From: Deinococcus detaillensis
GTDB taxonomy: Bacteria > Deinococcota > Deinococci > Deinococcales > Deinococcaceae
Length of the DNA stretch: 61,433 nt
NCBI RefSeq assembly: GCF_007280555.1
Contig: NZ_VKDB01000019.1
Coordinates: 1-61,433, forward strand
Reading direction: 5' to 3'
The notes beneath the pieces are model-generated. The model was not told the origin of the DNA and searched no databases. It saw only the letters and a program-made list of their open reading frames with translations. Position 1 is the stretch's first letter. Each line of letters starts with the position of its first letter. The position numbers and the translations under genes were made by a program. Positions 29,529 to 39,717 of the stretch are shown here, piece after piece.

Positions 29529-31079
29529 ATGAAACGAATGCTGACCCTGTTCTTGTTGTCCGCTGCCATCAGCCCCGTTGCCCACGCCCAAGCCGTCAAG
29601 CAGATCGTGATCGGCTACGAAGCCGACGCCACCTCGCTCGATCCCGCGCAGGTGACCGACATCAACAGCATGCAGGTGCTGACCCAGATGTACGAGCCGC
29701 TGGTCATGATCGGCAAAACTGGCGGTATCCAGCCGAGTCTGGCTTCCAAGTGGACACTCTCCGCCGACCGCCTCACCTACACCTTTACCCTGCGGCCTGG
29801 CCTCAAGTTCTCCAGCGGCGATCCCTTAGACGCCGACGCTGTGGCGTTTACTTTCATGCGGCAGCTCGACAAAGCCAACCCCGGCAATAAATTCGGGCCG
29901 TTTCCCTTTGCCGAGTTTTACTACGGCTCGCTCAAGACTGTCAAAAAAGTCAATGCCACGACGGTGCAGTTCGTCATGAACAAGCCGGACGCGGCCTTTC
30001 TGGCGGCGCTGACGGTGCCCACCAGCTTCATCGTCAACCCGAAGGTGGCGCTGAAATTGGGCAAGACCTTTGCCCTGCAAGGCTCGGGCAGTGGGCCGTA
30101 CGGCTACGAAAGCTGGAGCCGGGGCGGACAACTGATCCTGAAGAAAAACACCTACTTTAAGGGAGCAACCCCCGGCGCAGACCGCTTGGTGTGGCTGCCC
30201 ATCGTGCAGACCGGCCAGCGGGCCACGTCGCTTCAATCCGGCACAGTGGACTTGGTGATCAATCCAGCCCCTGAAAATCTGGCTTCCCTGAAAACGGCGG
30301 GCTTCAACGTCGCCACCGGCGCGGGGCCGCACATCTGGTGGATTGGGATGAACCTCAACAAAGCCCCGTTCAACAACAAGCTGGTGCGTCAGGCCATGAG
30401 CTACGCGATCGACCGTCCTGGTATGATCAAGGGCATCTTGTATGACACCGGCGTGATGGCGACCCAGCCGCTGGCCTCGATGCAGGCGGGCTACAACACC
30501 GACCTCAAGCCCTACACCTACGACACTGCCAAAGCCAAAGCGCTGCTGACCCAGGCCGGTTTCCCCAACGGCTTTACTGCCACCATGCTCGTCCCCACCT
30601 CGGGTTCGGGGATGCAGAGCCCGGTGGCAATGGGAACCGCCATTCAGGCTTACCTCAGCCAGATCGGGATCAAGATCAATATTCAGCAGCTCGACTGGGG
30701 CACTTACCTCTCCAAGATCGGAGCGGGAGCCGACAAGTCTGGGCTGGAAATGTGGCAGATGTCTTGGATGAACGTGGCTGTCGATCCCGCTTTCGTGCTC
30801 GATCCGCTGCTCTCCAGCAGCTCGTTTCCGCCGGGCTTCAATACCGGCTTTTACAAAAGCGCCGCTGCCGACAGCTTGATGACCAGAGCGCGGGCCGAGG
30901 CAGATCCCAAGAAGCGCGGCGGCCTTTACCAGCAGGCCGAAGCCGTCATCGTGGACGACGCGCCCTGGCTGTTTGTCGACCATGCTAAACAGGTGGTCGC
31001 CTACAACAAAAACCTCAAAGGCTTCGCGCTTGATCCTATTGCTCCGTTCTTGTTGAAGCTGGGAACCGTCAGCAAATAG
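29529..31079 (+). CDS. Peptide ABC transporter substrate-binding protein (locus 3)
   Basis: 516 residues, SBP_bac_5 family. The signal peptide is about MKRMLTLFLLSAAISPVAHA with cleavage before QAVKQI. Motifs are YEADATSLDPAQVTDI, YTFTLRPGLKFSSGDPLDAD, GSGPYGYESW and KAPFNNKLVRQAMSYAIDR. GGAGG at about 29516 supports the ATG. It is the last gene of the locus 3 operon, which is unusual because binding-protein genes usually come first. The M20 peptidase at 31338 follows after 258 nt without a visible terminator; the gap holds nothing else I can name. Confidence 0.92.
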   Translation: MKRMLTLFLLSAAISPVAHAQAVKQIVIGYEADATSLDPAQVTDINSMQVLTQMYEPLVMIGKTGGIQPSLASKWTLSADRLTYTFTLRPGLKFSSGDPLDADAVAFTFMRQLDKANPGNKFGPFPFAEFYYGSLKTVKKVNATTVQFVMNKPDAAFLAALTVPTSFIVNPKVALKLGKTFALQGSGSGPYGYESWSRGGQLILKKNTYFKGATPGADRLVWLPIVQTGQRATSLQSGTVDLVINPAPENLASLKTAGFNVATGAGPHIWWIGMNLNKAPFNNKLVRQAMSYAIDRPGMIKGILYDTGVMATQPLASMQAGYNTDLKPYTYDTAKAKALLTQAGFPNGFTATMLVPTSGSGMQSPVAMGTAIQAYLSQIGIKINIQQLDWGTYLSKIGAGADKSGLEMWQMSWMNVAVDPAFVLDPLLSSSSFPPGFNTGFYKSAAADSLMTRARAEADPKKRGGLYQQAEAVIVDDAPWLFVDHAKQVVAYNKNLKGFALDPIAPFLLKLGTVSK

Positions 31080-31337
31080 TCGCCTGAACGGCTTGCCCTG
31101 ACTTTATGGGAGGCCGCTGGAGGGCAGGACTTTTCTCCTCTTGCGGCACTCTTTACCAGAACCGGGGTTGTCTGGATAGCCAAGCGTCCTTCTACAACGA
31201 GGGCGAACGTGAGCACAGTAGATTTGGGGGCGAGATATGCACACTGACGCTGTGTCAGTTCAGGTGTACCCCAAACCCAAGCTTCATGAGTCACCCTCAA
31301 GTCGCCAACCGCACAAAGAGCTGAGGAGAATATGGAA

Positions 31338-32444
31338 ATGGAAATGACTGCCGCCAATTTTTTACGCGATCTCATTCGCATCGAAGCGCTATCCGGCCAG
31401 GAGCAGGCCCTGTGTGACCGTGTGATAGCAGAGTGGCAACACCTCGGCTTCGATCAAGCGTACCGCGACGACATCGGCAACGCGGTCGGGATGGTCAAGG
31501 GTCAGGAACCCGGCCCGGCTTGGCTGCTGCTGACCCACCTGGATCACGTCCATGCGGGCGACCCGGCGCAGTGGCAGCACCCACCCTACGAAGCGGTGCT
31601 GGAAAACGGCAGCGTGCACGGCCGGGGCGCGGTCGATATCAAGGGGCCGCTCGCCGCCCAGACCTACGCGCTGGCGCAGCTTCTCGGGCGCGGTGAGCGG
31701 CCCCTGAACGATGTGTGGATCACCGCCCCGGTGCAGGAGGAGACCGGAGGGCTGGGAGCAGCGCACTTTGTCACGCATCCGCCGGCACAGATGGGCGCGG
31801 TTATTGTCGGGGAGCCGTCAAACAACCAACTGATGTTGGGCCACCGGGGTGTGGCGCGGCTCAAGGTGCGTTTTACCGGACGCGCCCACCACGCCAGTCT
31901 CGCGCTCAACGACGAAAATCCGATTTTTGCGCTGGCTGAGTTTCTGAAAAGGGTTCAAGCCAAGCAGTTCGCCGATTATCCGGTGACTGGCCCCTCGTCG
32001 CTGAGCGCGACCCAGATCTTTACCGACTCGGGCAGTGACAATTTGACGCCCAATACCGTCGACGTCATGCTGAGCTGGCGCTATAACGAGAGCGACGCCG
32101 AGAACCGCGCCACCCTGGCTGAGCTGCTCGCCGGGCTGCCAGCCGAAGGCCACCTGGAAGAAGTTTGGACGCCCGCGAATACGCCCGGTTTCGCCACCTC
32201 GCCGGAGCATCCGTTGGCCCAGAAGGTGGGGCGCTACGCTAAGCGCTTTCACGCGGAGCCGGGCGTGTGGAAGTTTGCCACAGATGGCCGCTACACCGCC
32301 CGCGAGGGCTGGCCGACGGTCGGCTGGGGGCCGGGAGATCAGTGGTTGGCCCACACCACACAGGAAGCCATCTTGGTAGAAGACTTGGACGCGTACAGCG
32401 AGGCGCTCTCAGCACTGCTGCTGAACGAACGCGCCAGTTCATAA
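31338..32444 (+). CDS. M20-family peptidase/deacetylase (ArgE/DapE/LysK type)
   Basis: About 368 residues. Metal-site motifs are LLTHLDHVHAGD (H67, D69), GRGAVDIKG (D100) and APVQEETGG (E134 as catalytic base, E135 as ligand), followed by the dimerisation domain. Three ATG codons lie close together (31332, 31338, 31344); AGGAG at 31324 fits 31338 best, with 9 nt, while 31332 has only 3 nt. The GNAVG and EETGGLGA features resemble LysK, the enzyme that releases lysine or ornithine from a carrier, but a plain dipeptidase is equally possible given the transport operon just upstream. No signal peptide. Confidence 0.85.
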   Translation: MEMTAANFLRDLIRIEALSGQEQALCDRVIAEWQHLGFDQAYRDDIGNAVGMVKGQEPGPAWLLLTHLDHVHAGDPAQWQHPPYEAVLENGSVHGRGAVDIKGPLAAQTYALAQLLGRGERPLNDVWITAPVQEETGGLGAAHFVTHPPAQMGAVIVGEPSNNQLMLGHRGVARLKVRFTGRAHHASLALNDENPIFALAEFLKRVQAKQFADYPVTGPSSLSATQIFTDSGSDNLTPNTVDVMLSWRYNESDAENRATLAELLAGLPAEGHLEEVWTPANTPGFATSPEHPLAQKVGRYAKRFHAEPGVWKFATDGRYTAREGWPTVGWGPGDQWLAHTTQEAILVEDLDAYSEALSALLLNERASS

Positions 32445-32778
32445 AATTTTACCGCCGATCAGGTGAAGTGAACCCAGAATACAGGGCTGGTGCTAGGGGC
32501 ACTGAGGTGCCGGATATTGGCTCTCATCCTGAATCAACAGATGACCACTGGCGCATCTGTCACGGTGAAATTGTGGAGTGGGAGTGTTTGGATCAGTGCT
32601 GGAGAGCCATTCTTGATCTGTCATACGGGGCGATACCAATGGTGCTGAAACACACGCCAATGCCGTCTAGAACGTGCTCAGGCCAGTCGGGAAGGGCGCT
32701 GTAAAGGGGTGCCGACACCACTACGCCGCAGCAATCTGCCGAATCATGGATAATAGACCTGCTTTTAGGAGGTCTTTC
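32445..32778. other. 334-nt gap before the extra binding-protein gene
   Basis: No known element is recognised. A plus-strand frame through 32500-32704 reads in part GEIVEWECLDQCWRAILDLS, which looks protein-like but lacks a credible start, ribosome binding site or family. The only useful signal is AGGAGG at 32767-32772 for the next gene. Confidence 0.3.
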
Positions 32779-34512
32779 ATGGTGTACCGGACTGCGGCTC
32801 TTTCCCTTTCCTTGGCCCTTCTTCCTTCCTTTGCGCTGGCCGCCACGCCCAAAGACACGCTGGTGATCCAGCAGGCCGCCGGGATCAGCACCCTCGATCC
32901 GAGCGCCACCTACGACACCTTCAGCTCTCAGATCGTCGAGAACATCTACGAAACGCTCTGGACTTACAAGGGCGGCAGCTTGACCGCGATGACGCCGCTG
33001 CTGGCTTCCAGCTTGCCGACCTTTACCAACGGGGGCAAGACGCTGGCGGTCAGTCTGCGCTCAGGCGTCAAGTTTCAGAGCGGCAACGCCATGAGCTGCG
33101 CCGACGCCGAGTACACCTACCGCCGCGACTTGGTGACCAACGCGCCGGAATCGGCCAACTGGTTTATCAGCGACGCGCTGCTGGGCAGCACCAAAAATGC
33201 TCAGGACAACAAGAGCATCACGTGGGCCAAAATTGCCGCCGCCGTCAAGTGCAATGCCCAAAATCAACTCGTCTTCACCTTAGCCAAAGTCGATCCCGCT
33301 TTCATGGCGAAAATGACGTTTTCCGGCATGGGCGTGATCGATAAGCAGTGGGCCATCAAGCAGGGCGAATGGGACGGCAGCGAGAAGACCTGGCAAGCCT
33401 GGGTCGGCAAAGACCTCAGCGGCAGTCCGCTCAGCGTGAAACCCAGCGGCACGGGCGCTTACAGCTTGGTCAAGTCGGATGCCAGCGGCGTGTTTTTGCA
33501 GGCCTTCCCCGGATACTGGGGAGCCAAGCCCGCCATCAAGAACGTCGTGATGCAAAAAGTCGGTGAGCTGGCGGTGCGTCAGCAGGCTTTCCTGAACGGC
33601 GACGCCGATTTGATCGAAGCGGGCACCCGCGCCAACGTCGAAGCCCAGCTCAAGGGCAAGCCCGGCGTGGTGGTGCTCGACAATTTGCCCACCACCTCCG
33701 CACAGGCCCTGTTCATGAACAACAACATCAAGCCCTCGGCGGCGCTGGGCAGCGGCAAGCTCGACGGCAAAGGCATTCCGGCGAATTTTTTCTCGGACAT
33801 CGATGTCAGGCGGGCCTTTGCGCTCTCGTTTGATGACAGCCGCTTTATCAAAGACGTGCAAAGCGGCAAAGGCTCGCCCAGAACCATGCTGCTGCCCGAC
33901 ACGTTCCCCGGTTATTCGGCGCAGACCAAAACCTACCCGTTTGACCCAGCCGCCGCTAAAGCCTCCTTCCAAAAAGCGTGGGGCGGTGAAGTCTGGAAAA
34001 ACGGTTTTGTGATCAATGCCAAATACCGCACCGGCCACACCCTGGGACAAACGGCGCTGGAACTGCTCAAACAAAACGTGGAGGCCATCAATCCGAAGTT
34101 CCGCATCAACATTGGTGTGGAGCCCTGGTCGGAGCAGTCGGTCAAGTTTCAAAACGGCGAGGAAGTCATGCTGCCGATGGGCTGGGGCGCGGATTACGCC
34201 GACCCCGACAACTTCATGTACACTTTTTATTCCAGCAAAGGCTATTTCTACTCCTCCAACAACTGGAAAGACGCCCAAGTCGATCAGTGGCTCGACCAAG
34301 CCCGCGCCACCACCGACGCGGCGCAGCGCAATAAGCTCTACAAGCAGGTGGCTGACCGGGCCTACCAGCAAAGCGTGTTCGTGGTGCTCCCCGCCGATTT
34401 GAATATCCGGCCTATCCGCAGCGACCTTCAGGGCGTTTCGGCGGCCAATTACAACCCGATGCGGAGCTTTTCATTCACCGGGACGTACCTGCGCGAGCTG
34501 AGCAAGAAATAA
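32779..34512 (+). CDS. Peptide ABC transporter substrate-binding protein, without permeases (locus 3 side)
   Basis: 577 residues from ATG 32779, chosen because AGGAGG lies 6 nt upstream and a signal peptide follows directly ([20 protein letters not shown], cleavage near ALAATPK). SBP_bac_5 features are [40 protein letters not shown] and [13 protein letters not shown]. Several insertions make it longer than the other binding proteins here (494-525), and it resembles them only moderately. No permease follows, so it probably feeds the locus 3 or another importer. Confidence 0.9.
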   Translation: MVYRTAALSLSLALLPSFALAATPKDTLVIQQAAGISTLDPSATYDTFSSQIVENIYETLWTYKGGSLTAMTPLLASSLPTFTNGGKTLAVSLRSGVKFQSGNAMSCADAEYTYRRDLVTNAPESANWFISDALLGSTKNAQDNKSITWAKIAAAVKCNAQNQLVFTLAKVDPAFMAKMTFSGMGVIDKQWAIKQGEWDGSEKTWQAWVGKDLSGSPLSVKPSGTGAYSLVKSDASGVFLQAFPGYWGAKPAIKNVVMQKVGELAVRQQAFLNGDADLIEAGTRANVEAQLKGKPGVVVLDNLPTTSAQALFMNNNIKPSAALGSGKLDGKGIPANFFSDIDVRRAFALSFDDSRFIKDVQSGKGSPRTMLLPDTFPGYSAQTKTYPFDPAAAKASFQKAWGGEVWKNGFVINAKYRTGHTLGQTALELLKQNVEAINPKFRINIGVEPWSEQSVKFQNGEEVMLPMGWGADYADPDNFMYTFYSSKGYFYSSNNWKDAQVDQWLDQARATTDAAQRNKLYKQVADRAYQQSVFVVLPADLNIRPIRSDLQGVSAANYNPMRSFSFTGTYLRELSKK

Positions 34513-34825
34513 GCTCGTCTGTGTCAGGAGTAGTGGGCCGTCACGGTCAAAGGCTTGACGCAAGCTGCTCCTGACCACTGCACAGCGTTCAAATTCCCCC
34601 GGCCCGCTGAGAACAGTGCCTGCCGGGGTCGCCAAGTCTGTGGTATGGATTTCTCTTTTTCCCTGTCCTTGTCTGCATCCACGCAAAACCAAATTGCCCT
34701 CAGTAAAACGGGCCGGTGATTTTTGACACACGAAAATCTACTGGCCCGTTGTCGTTTTTTGAAGGCGTTCGAGCCCAGCGTTTGGGTGAGTGGAGCGGCA
34801 ATGCGGGTTGGGGCGAAAAATGAAT

Positions 34826-34831
34826 TACAGT
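34826..34831 (+). promoter_or_regulatory. -10 element TACAGT for the leaderless SDR gene
   Basis: TACAGT ends 5 nt before ATG 34837. There is no Shine-Dalgarno sequence, so this box both locates the promoter and decides the start codon. An open frame continues upstream to 34723 but is unlikely to be translated. The 34513-34825 gap has no other gene. Confidence 0.5.
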
Positions 34832-34836
34832 GCAGT

Positions 34837-35667
34837 ATGTCGCCTCAACTTTCTACGGACGCACCCGGCACCTCGGCTCCCGACCAACTGACCGGGCGAG
34901 TGGTTCTCGTGACTGGCGCGGCCAGCGGTATCGGACGGGCGATTGCCCTCGCGGCGGCGCAGGCAGGCGCGAGGGTGGTCGTGTCCGACCTTCAGCCGGA
35001 AGGCGAGCAGACGGCTCAGGCCATCGTGGACGCGGGCGGCGAAGCTTTCTTCGTGCCCTGCGACGTGGCTGACGCGCAGGCCGTGGAGCATCTGGTGGCA
35101 GAAACCGTAAATCACTTTGGGCAGCTCGACGTGCTGGTCAACAACGCCGGAATCTCGGGCGGCGCTCAGTTGGCCCATCAGCTTGGGGTAGACGCTTGGG
35201 ACCGGGTGATCGCGGTCAATCTGCGCGGGCCTTTTTTGTGTGCCCGGGCCGCCCTACCGCACCTGATCGCTGCACGTGGAGCCATCGTCAACATCGCCTC
35301 GACCTACGGCCTGATCGGCGCACCGCTCGCTGCCGCCTACTGCGCTTCGAAAGGTGGACTGATCAACTTGACCCGGCAACTGGCGGTTGATTACGGCCCC
35401 CAGCAGGTGCGCGTCAACGCCGTCTGCCCGGGTTACATCGACACCGACATGGGCGGCGGGCGTGCCCGGCTCAGCCCCGCAGAGCAAGCGGCAGCCCAGA
35501 CTCGGCGCGAAGCCAACGCCGCCCGGCAACCGCTGGGCCGTCAGGCTCAGGCCGTCGAGGTGGCGCGGGTGGTGGTGTTCTTAGCGTCCGGAGCGGCTTC
35601 GTTCATGACCGGCTCGGTGGTCACCGTGGACGGCGGCTGCACTGCCACCTTCAATCACGGTTCCTAG
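34837..35667 (+). CDS. Short-chain dehydrogenase/reductase (SDR)
   Basis: 276 residues, classical SDR. The Rossmann motif TGAASGIG is at 26-33, and the acidic D51 after strand 2 (VVVSDLQ) indicates a preference for NAD(H). NNAG is at 102-105, the catalytic Y168 and K172 lie in YCASK, and PGYIDTDM follows. The start is ATG 34837, adjacent to a leaderless -10 box. An NAD-dependent alcohol or 3-oxo reductase is expected; the substrate cannot be read. It stands alone between locus 3 and a convergent MetX-like gene. Confidence 0.92.
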   Translation: MSPQLSTDAPGTSAPDQLTGRVVLVTGAASGIGRAIALAAAQAGARVVVSDLQPEGEQTAQAIVDAGGEAFFVPCDVADAQAVEHLVAETVNHFGQLDVLVNNAGISGGAQLAHQLGVDAWDRVIAVNLRGPFLCARAALPHLIAARGAIVNIASTYGLIGAPLAAAYCASKGGLINLTRQLAVDYGPQQVRVNAVCPGYIDTDMGGGRARLSPAEQAAAQTRREANAARQPLGRQAQAVEVARVVVFLASGAASFMTGSVVTVDGGCTATFNHGS

Positions 35668-35739
35668 AGCATTCGTCAAAAACAAGCTCTGCTTTGACTG
35701 AGCGGGCAGGCCCGGTAGGTGGGGTCCTGCCTAAATCTT

Positions 35740-36756
35740 CTAGCGAGAGAGCCAGTCGCGAACCGCCGATTTCACGAAGGCCAGCTCAGCGGGCAGACCC
35801 GACGGACTACCCGCCCGGTGGCCCCAGATGCTGGGAATGGGACGCAGTTCGCCCGCCTTAAGGTACGGCAACTCGGCGGCATTGTCGGCCACCCGGAAAT
35901 ACAAATCTGTTTCGCTGGGGAGCAGCAGCACTTTGGCGTCAATGGCCGACAGCGCCGCTGCCAGATCACCGCCGTAGCGCGGGTCGGCGCTGATGTCTCC
36001 GTACGTCCAGGTCATGGCCTGAGCATAGAGGTTGGCCGCCTCACACGCCCCGAAGCCCGCTTCCCAGTCGGTTTTCAGGTAAGTTTCCAAGTCGGGTGCG
36101 CCCAGCACCGAAGAAAACAGCTCTGCGCGGTAGAAATCCTGACTCAGTCCCCAGGCGGCGTAAATATGTCCGAAGGCCTTCAATGCCGCTCTCGGTGGGG
36201 CCGAGAACTGGCCGCGTCCCTGATATTCCGGCGCGGCTTCCAGGGTTCGCAGCAGGCCAGACAAAAAGACCTTGTTGTGAATGGCCGTGCGGGCGCTGCC
36301 GCAGACGACAATGGCCCGCTGCACCAGTTCAGGAAAAATCGCGGCCCAGTGGTAGGCCTGCATCGCGCCCATCGAAAAGCCGTAGACGGCGGCCACCTGT
36401 TCGGTGCCGAACACTTCCCGCAGCAGCCGCATCTGGGCCAGCACGTTGTCGCGCACCGTGACCAGTTCAGGGTAATCCGGTGTATTGGCCGCGCCCGAAG
36501 ACAACCCGTTGGAGAACATGTCGGGGATGACGATGAAATACTGCTCCGGGTCGAGAATCCCGTCCGGGCCGATCAGCCAGTTCTGGCTGCTGTGGGTGGC
36601 GGTGTAGCTGCACGGATAGACGATCAAGTTGTCTTTGGCTGCGTTGAGGGTGCCGTGGGTCTGCCAGGTGAGCTGGGCGTCACGGATCACGCCGCCGCGC
36701 TCAACCTCCAGATCACCCAATGAGAAGACGCCTTCTTGAACGGGCCAGGAGCTCAT
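35740..36756 (-). CDS. MetX-like alpha/beta hydrolase (homoserine acetyltransferase family)
   Basis: 338 residues from ATG 36756; a TTG two codons upstream is less likely. The nucleophile is S128 in VYGFSMGAMQAYHWA. SETDLYF probably carries the catalytic Asp and IWGHRAG the His. The HTYGTLN-type opening WQTHGTLNAAKDNLIVYPCS and the DPEQYFIVIPDM segment are typical of the family. True homoserine acetyltransferases are somewhat longer, and many relatives have other acyl or hydrolytic roles, so methionine synthesis is not assumed. No gene of a methionine pathway is nearby. No clear SD is visible. Confidence 0.8.
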   Translation of the reverse strand: MSSWPVQEGVFSLGDLEVERGGVIRDAQLTWQTHGTLNAAKDNLIVYPCSYTATHSSQNWLIGPDGILDPEQYFIVIPDMFSNGLSSGAANTPDYPELVTVRDNVLAQMRLLREVFGTEQVAAVYGFSMGAMQAYHWAAIFPELVQRAIVVCGSARTAIHNKVFLSGLLRTLEAAPEYQGRGQFSAPPRAALKAFGHIYAAWGLSQDFYRAELFSSVLGAPDLETYLKTDWEAGFGACEAANLYAQAMTWTYGDISADPRYGGDLAAALSAIDAKVLLLPSETDLYFRVADNAAELPYLKAGELRPIPSIWGHRAGSPSGLPAELAFVKSAVRDWLSR

Positions 36757-37279
36757 GCGCAACCGCCGGATTCGGGTCTGTGCTGGAGAGTAAAGTTCAT
36801 GTGATTTAGCTTATTCCTTTGGCAGCGCTGAAATGCCCGCTTCGGCTTTACGTCCGCTTTTATTTAGAATTGGTTGAGTGGAGGCCCATTTGCTCTCTTG
36901 CAGGTCATCCGGCTAAACTGATCTGGACTCAACCACATGCTGCCTTTTGACTGGGAATCAACGCTGAACTAGGCCGTTTACTCAGCCGCCCGCTCGAAGG
37001 CCCACTGCTTTTTTCTGACGCCCGCCTTTGGCAGTGTGCTCAGCGGCCTAACCCTGAGTGTTTCCTAGCTAGAGTTGAGCAGTGGTGAAAGTCAAAACCC
37101 TGAACTTCAGGGTCACGGGCTCATGGTCTAGACCCGTGCCGATAACTCTTTGCCGTTATTACAGCGCCCCGAACGCGCTGCCGATCACGCGGGTCAATCC
37201 TCAGTCAGGCACCTCAACTCTGGCCGATCTGAACAAGTTCAAGGCGCGATCACGCCCCTCGCCTCCAAGGAGATCCGTT
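36757..37279. other. Intergenic region with two small hairpins before the PIG-L gene
   Basis: About 520 nt between divergent genes. A TAGAGT box (37070-37075) could be a -10 element. Shortly after it come the palindrome CCCTGAACTTCAGGG (37098-37112) and a stem CACGGG/CCCGTG (37114-37119 with 37133-37138). A GTG at 37082, six nt after the box, opens a frame in phase with the PIG-L gene, but the SD and signal peptide at 37280 make that the better start. No other gene is recognised. Confidence 0.35.
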
Positions 37280-39547
37280 ATGAAAAAACGTTGTTGGCCC
37301 GCTTTGATGCTTTCGCTCTTCACCTGCGCCGCCGGTGCACAGACTGCCGCCACTCCCGCTGCGCCCAGTCCCATGTACAGCGGCCCCGGTTCCTACGGTG
37401 GCACGGTCAGCGGAACGGATCTGATGGACGTAGACCTGATGTTCATCGGCGCTCACCCCGACGACGACGGCGGCGTGGGCGGCATTCTGGCCCGCTACCT
37501 GCTGGACGGCGGCTACAAGGGCACGGTGGTGACCCTGACCGGCGGTGAGGGCGGCGGCAACGCCACAGGCCGCGAAACGGGCCGCGCCCTGGGCCTGATC
37601 CGTGAAGAAGAGGAGCGCCGCTCGCTGGCGATGCTGGGCGTCAATAGCCCACACTTTCTGGGCCTGCGCGACTTTTACTTCACGCTGTCGGCTGAAGAAA
37701 CGCTTGCCAAATGGGGCGGCCCGGCTTTCGTGTGCGACGTGGTGCGGCTGGTGCGGCTGCGCCGTCCTGAAGTCATCGTGACCATGTGGCCCGGCCCCGG
37801 CACCCACGGCCAGCACCAGATGGCCGCCCGCGCCGCCACGTTGGCCTATGCCACGGCGGGCGATCCGGCGACTTGCCCCGAGCAGCTCAAGGAGGGCCTG
37901 CAACCCTTCACGCCCCTCAAGCTCTACTACTACCCCAACAGCGCCGCCGACACGACCGTTTCTATTCCGACCGACGACGTTTCGCGCACCGCCCGTATCC
38001 GCTACGCCGATCTCAAGAACATTGCCCAGTACAACTACCGCACGCAGGGCTGGGACACCTTTTCCACGCTGCCCGCCAAGACGGCTAACCCCGAAACGTT
38101 CATGCTGGTGGCTTCACGCGTCGCCACGCCTGCTCAGGAAACCTCCCTGCTGACCGGAGCGCTCACTCCCAGCGGCTCCTCGCCCGCCGGCGTTCGGCTG
38201 GAAGTGCAGCCCGCCGCCTACGACATCGGTGCAGGGCAGGCCGCTCCGGTGACCGTCAAGCTGATCAATACCACCAACAAGCCCATGACCGGCGTGACGC
38301 TGGCCCTGAGCGCCCCAATGGGCTGGGCCGTTTCGGCAGCCCCGGCGGCCAAAGACCTCCAACCCGGCGAAGCGGCCAGTGCCACCTTTCAGGTCACCGC
38401 GCCCTCAGGAGCCGCCGCCGAGCGCAGCACCTTGACCGGCAGCTACCGCGCCGCGCAGGACGGTCAGGCCATCACGGGCCGTGCGGGCAACTTCGTGCGC
38501 CCGCTGCCCGCCGTTGTTGCCACCTTCGCGCCCACCTTTGATGTGGCCGCCTATCAGGACTTTGCGCGGCGGGTCGGCACCGACTGGGTGATCGGCTCGC
38601 TGCCGACCCGCTTGGCGTTGGCGCTGGGCCAAAAATCCCCGGTGGGCGTCACCGTCACCAATCGCAGCAACGCCGCCGTGAGCGGCAAAATAGACCTCAA
38701 ACTGCCTGCCGGAATCACGCTCTCGGGAGACACCAGCTATCAGCTGGCCGCCGGACAGAGCAAGACGCTGGCCCTCCAAATGGAAGCCACGTCCGCCGCT
38801 TTGCCTGCCGGACGCCAGAGTGCCCTGCTTCCTGTCAGCCTAGATACTGGCTCGTTTGCCGACACCGCCAACGCTTACGTGCTGCCCACCCTGACCATTC
38901 CGCGCCTGAGCAAAGCGCCCATTATTGACGGTGATTTGAGCGATATGCAGGCTGGAGCAGACGGACAGATCGGCCCGGATGATCTGTGGTGGAAGGCCAA
39001 GCCCGACAATGCGGCGGACGCCAGCGCCAAATTCAAGCTCGGCTACGACGACACCTACCTGTACGTAGGGATGAACGTCAAAGACGACGTGGTGTCTTGC
39101 AACATCGCCCCCGACGACATCAAAGCCCAGCTTCGCTCGGACGCCATCGGCGTGACGGTGGACCCTAGCGGTAACAGCCGGGACACTGGCACCACCATGC
39201 AGGCCGCCGCTTTTCCCTGCACCACCGCCGGATTCGGTGCACGCGGCTTCCGCGACGCCGACGCCAACCAGGGCGTGATGGAAGAGACGGCTCCCGGTAT
39301 GCAGGTGGCCTCCAAAAAAGTGGACGGCGGCTACACCATCGAATTCCGTCTGCCTTGGGCCGCCATGCCCAAAGTGCCCAAGCCTGGCGACACCATCGGC
39401 CTCAACCTGGTGATGTACGACGGCGATCAGGCCGACGCCCGCGTGGGTGCAAACATCAGCCAGAGCGGACTGGCGTGGGCGGCGTTCTCGTGGGGCGGCA
39501 AGCAGGCGCTGCCCTACCTGTGGCCGCGTGTGACGCTAGGCCAATAA
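37280..39547 (+). CDS. Secreted PIG-L/LmbE deacetylase fused to NEW3 and CBM9-like domains
   Basis: 755 residues from ATG 37280, preceded by AAGGAG (37267-37272) and followed by the signal peptide MKKRCWPALMLSLFTCAAGA. Residues about 50-250 are a PIG-L (LmbE) zinc deacetylase with FIGAHPDDDGGVGG (H59, D61, D62) and a distal GTHGQHQMAARA carrying the further His. Two NEW3-like beta domains follow (about 300-400 and 440-530). The C-terminal 200 residues resemble carbohydrate-binding family CBM9 (PIIDGDLSDM, YLYVGMNVKDD, FRLPWAAMPKVPKPGD). A secreted N-acetyl-sugar deacetylase acting on a polysaccharide or cell-envelope glycan is the best inference. Single-gene unit. Confidence 0.85.
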   Translation: MKKRCWPALMLSLFTCAAGAQTAATPAAPSPMYSGPGSYGGTVSGTDLMDVDLMFIGAHPDDDGGVGGILARYLLDGGYKGTVVTLTGGEGGGNATGRETGRALGLIREEEERRSLAMLGVNSPHFLGLRDFYFTLSAEETLAKWGGPAFVCDVVRLVRLRRPEVIVTMWPGPGTHGQHQMAARAATLAYATAGDPATCPEQLKEGLQPFTPLKLYYYPNSAADTTVSIPTDDVSRTARIRYADLKNIAQYNYRTQGWDTFSTLPAKTANPETFMLVASRVATPAQETSLLTGALTPSGSSPAGVRLEVQPAAYDIGAGQAAPVTVKLINTTNKPMTGVTLALSAPMGWAVSAAPAAKDLQPGEAASATFQVTAPSGAAAERSTLTGSYRAAQDGQAITGRAGNFVRPLPAVVATFAPTFDVAAYQDFARRVGTDWVIGSLPTRLALALGQKSPVGVTVTNRSNAAVSGKIDLKLPAGITLSGDTSYQLAAGQSKTLALQMEATSAALPAGRQSALLPVSLDTGSFADTANAYVLPTLTIPRLSKAPIIDGDLSDMQAGADGQIGPDDLWWKAKPDNAADASAKFKLGYDDTYLYVGMNVKDDVVSCNIAPDDIKAQLRSDAIGVTVDPSGNSRDTGTTMQAAAFPCTTAGFGARGFRDADANQGVMEETAPGMQVASKKVDGGYTIEFRLPWAAMPKVPKPGDTIGLNLVMYDGDQADARVGANISQSGLAWAAFSWGGKQALPYLWPRVTLGQ

Positions 39548-39675
39548 GCTCAGCCTTCCCTTCAGACTGAGCGTCGCCGGAATGTTTGTGGCCTGTCCGC
39601 GCCGAAACTGAGTTTCAAAGGCCGACAGGCTTGCAAACCCCACGCTGTGGGCCAGGCAATTTAGTCAAGCATTCC

Positions 39676-39717
39676 AATCAAAGCGGCCACTCGTTTTCAC
39701 GGGTGGCCGCTTTGATT
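39676..39717. terminator. Bidirectional terminator between PIG-L gene and locus 4
   Basis: A perfect 15-bp stem, AATCAAAGCGGCCAC (39676-39690) with its complement at 39703-39717, encloses a 12-nt loop. It separates convergent genes ending at 39547 and 39844. T-rich sequence (TTTGATTTGTTGG) follows on the plus strand. A weaker GCCTGTC/GACAGGC pair lies at 39591-39630. Confidence 0.75.

Noticed and set aside
29826..30983. 385-codon minus-strand frame opposite the locus 3 binding-protein gene
   Set aside because: Antisense shadow; the plus-strand gene has a signal peptide and all family hallmarks.
31001..31331. Minus-strand frame containing ELTQRQCAYLAP, vaguely like an IS5-type transposase start
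   Set aside because: The resemblance covers about 12 residues only and the flanking sequence does not continue it.
37082..37279. N-terminal extension of the PIG-L gene from GTG 37082, placed 6 nt after a TAGAGT box as in leaderless genes
   Set aside because: ATG 37280 has AAGGAG at a good distance and is followed at once by a signal peptide; the extension would bury that peptide in the protein.
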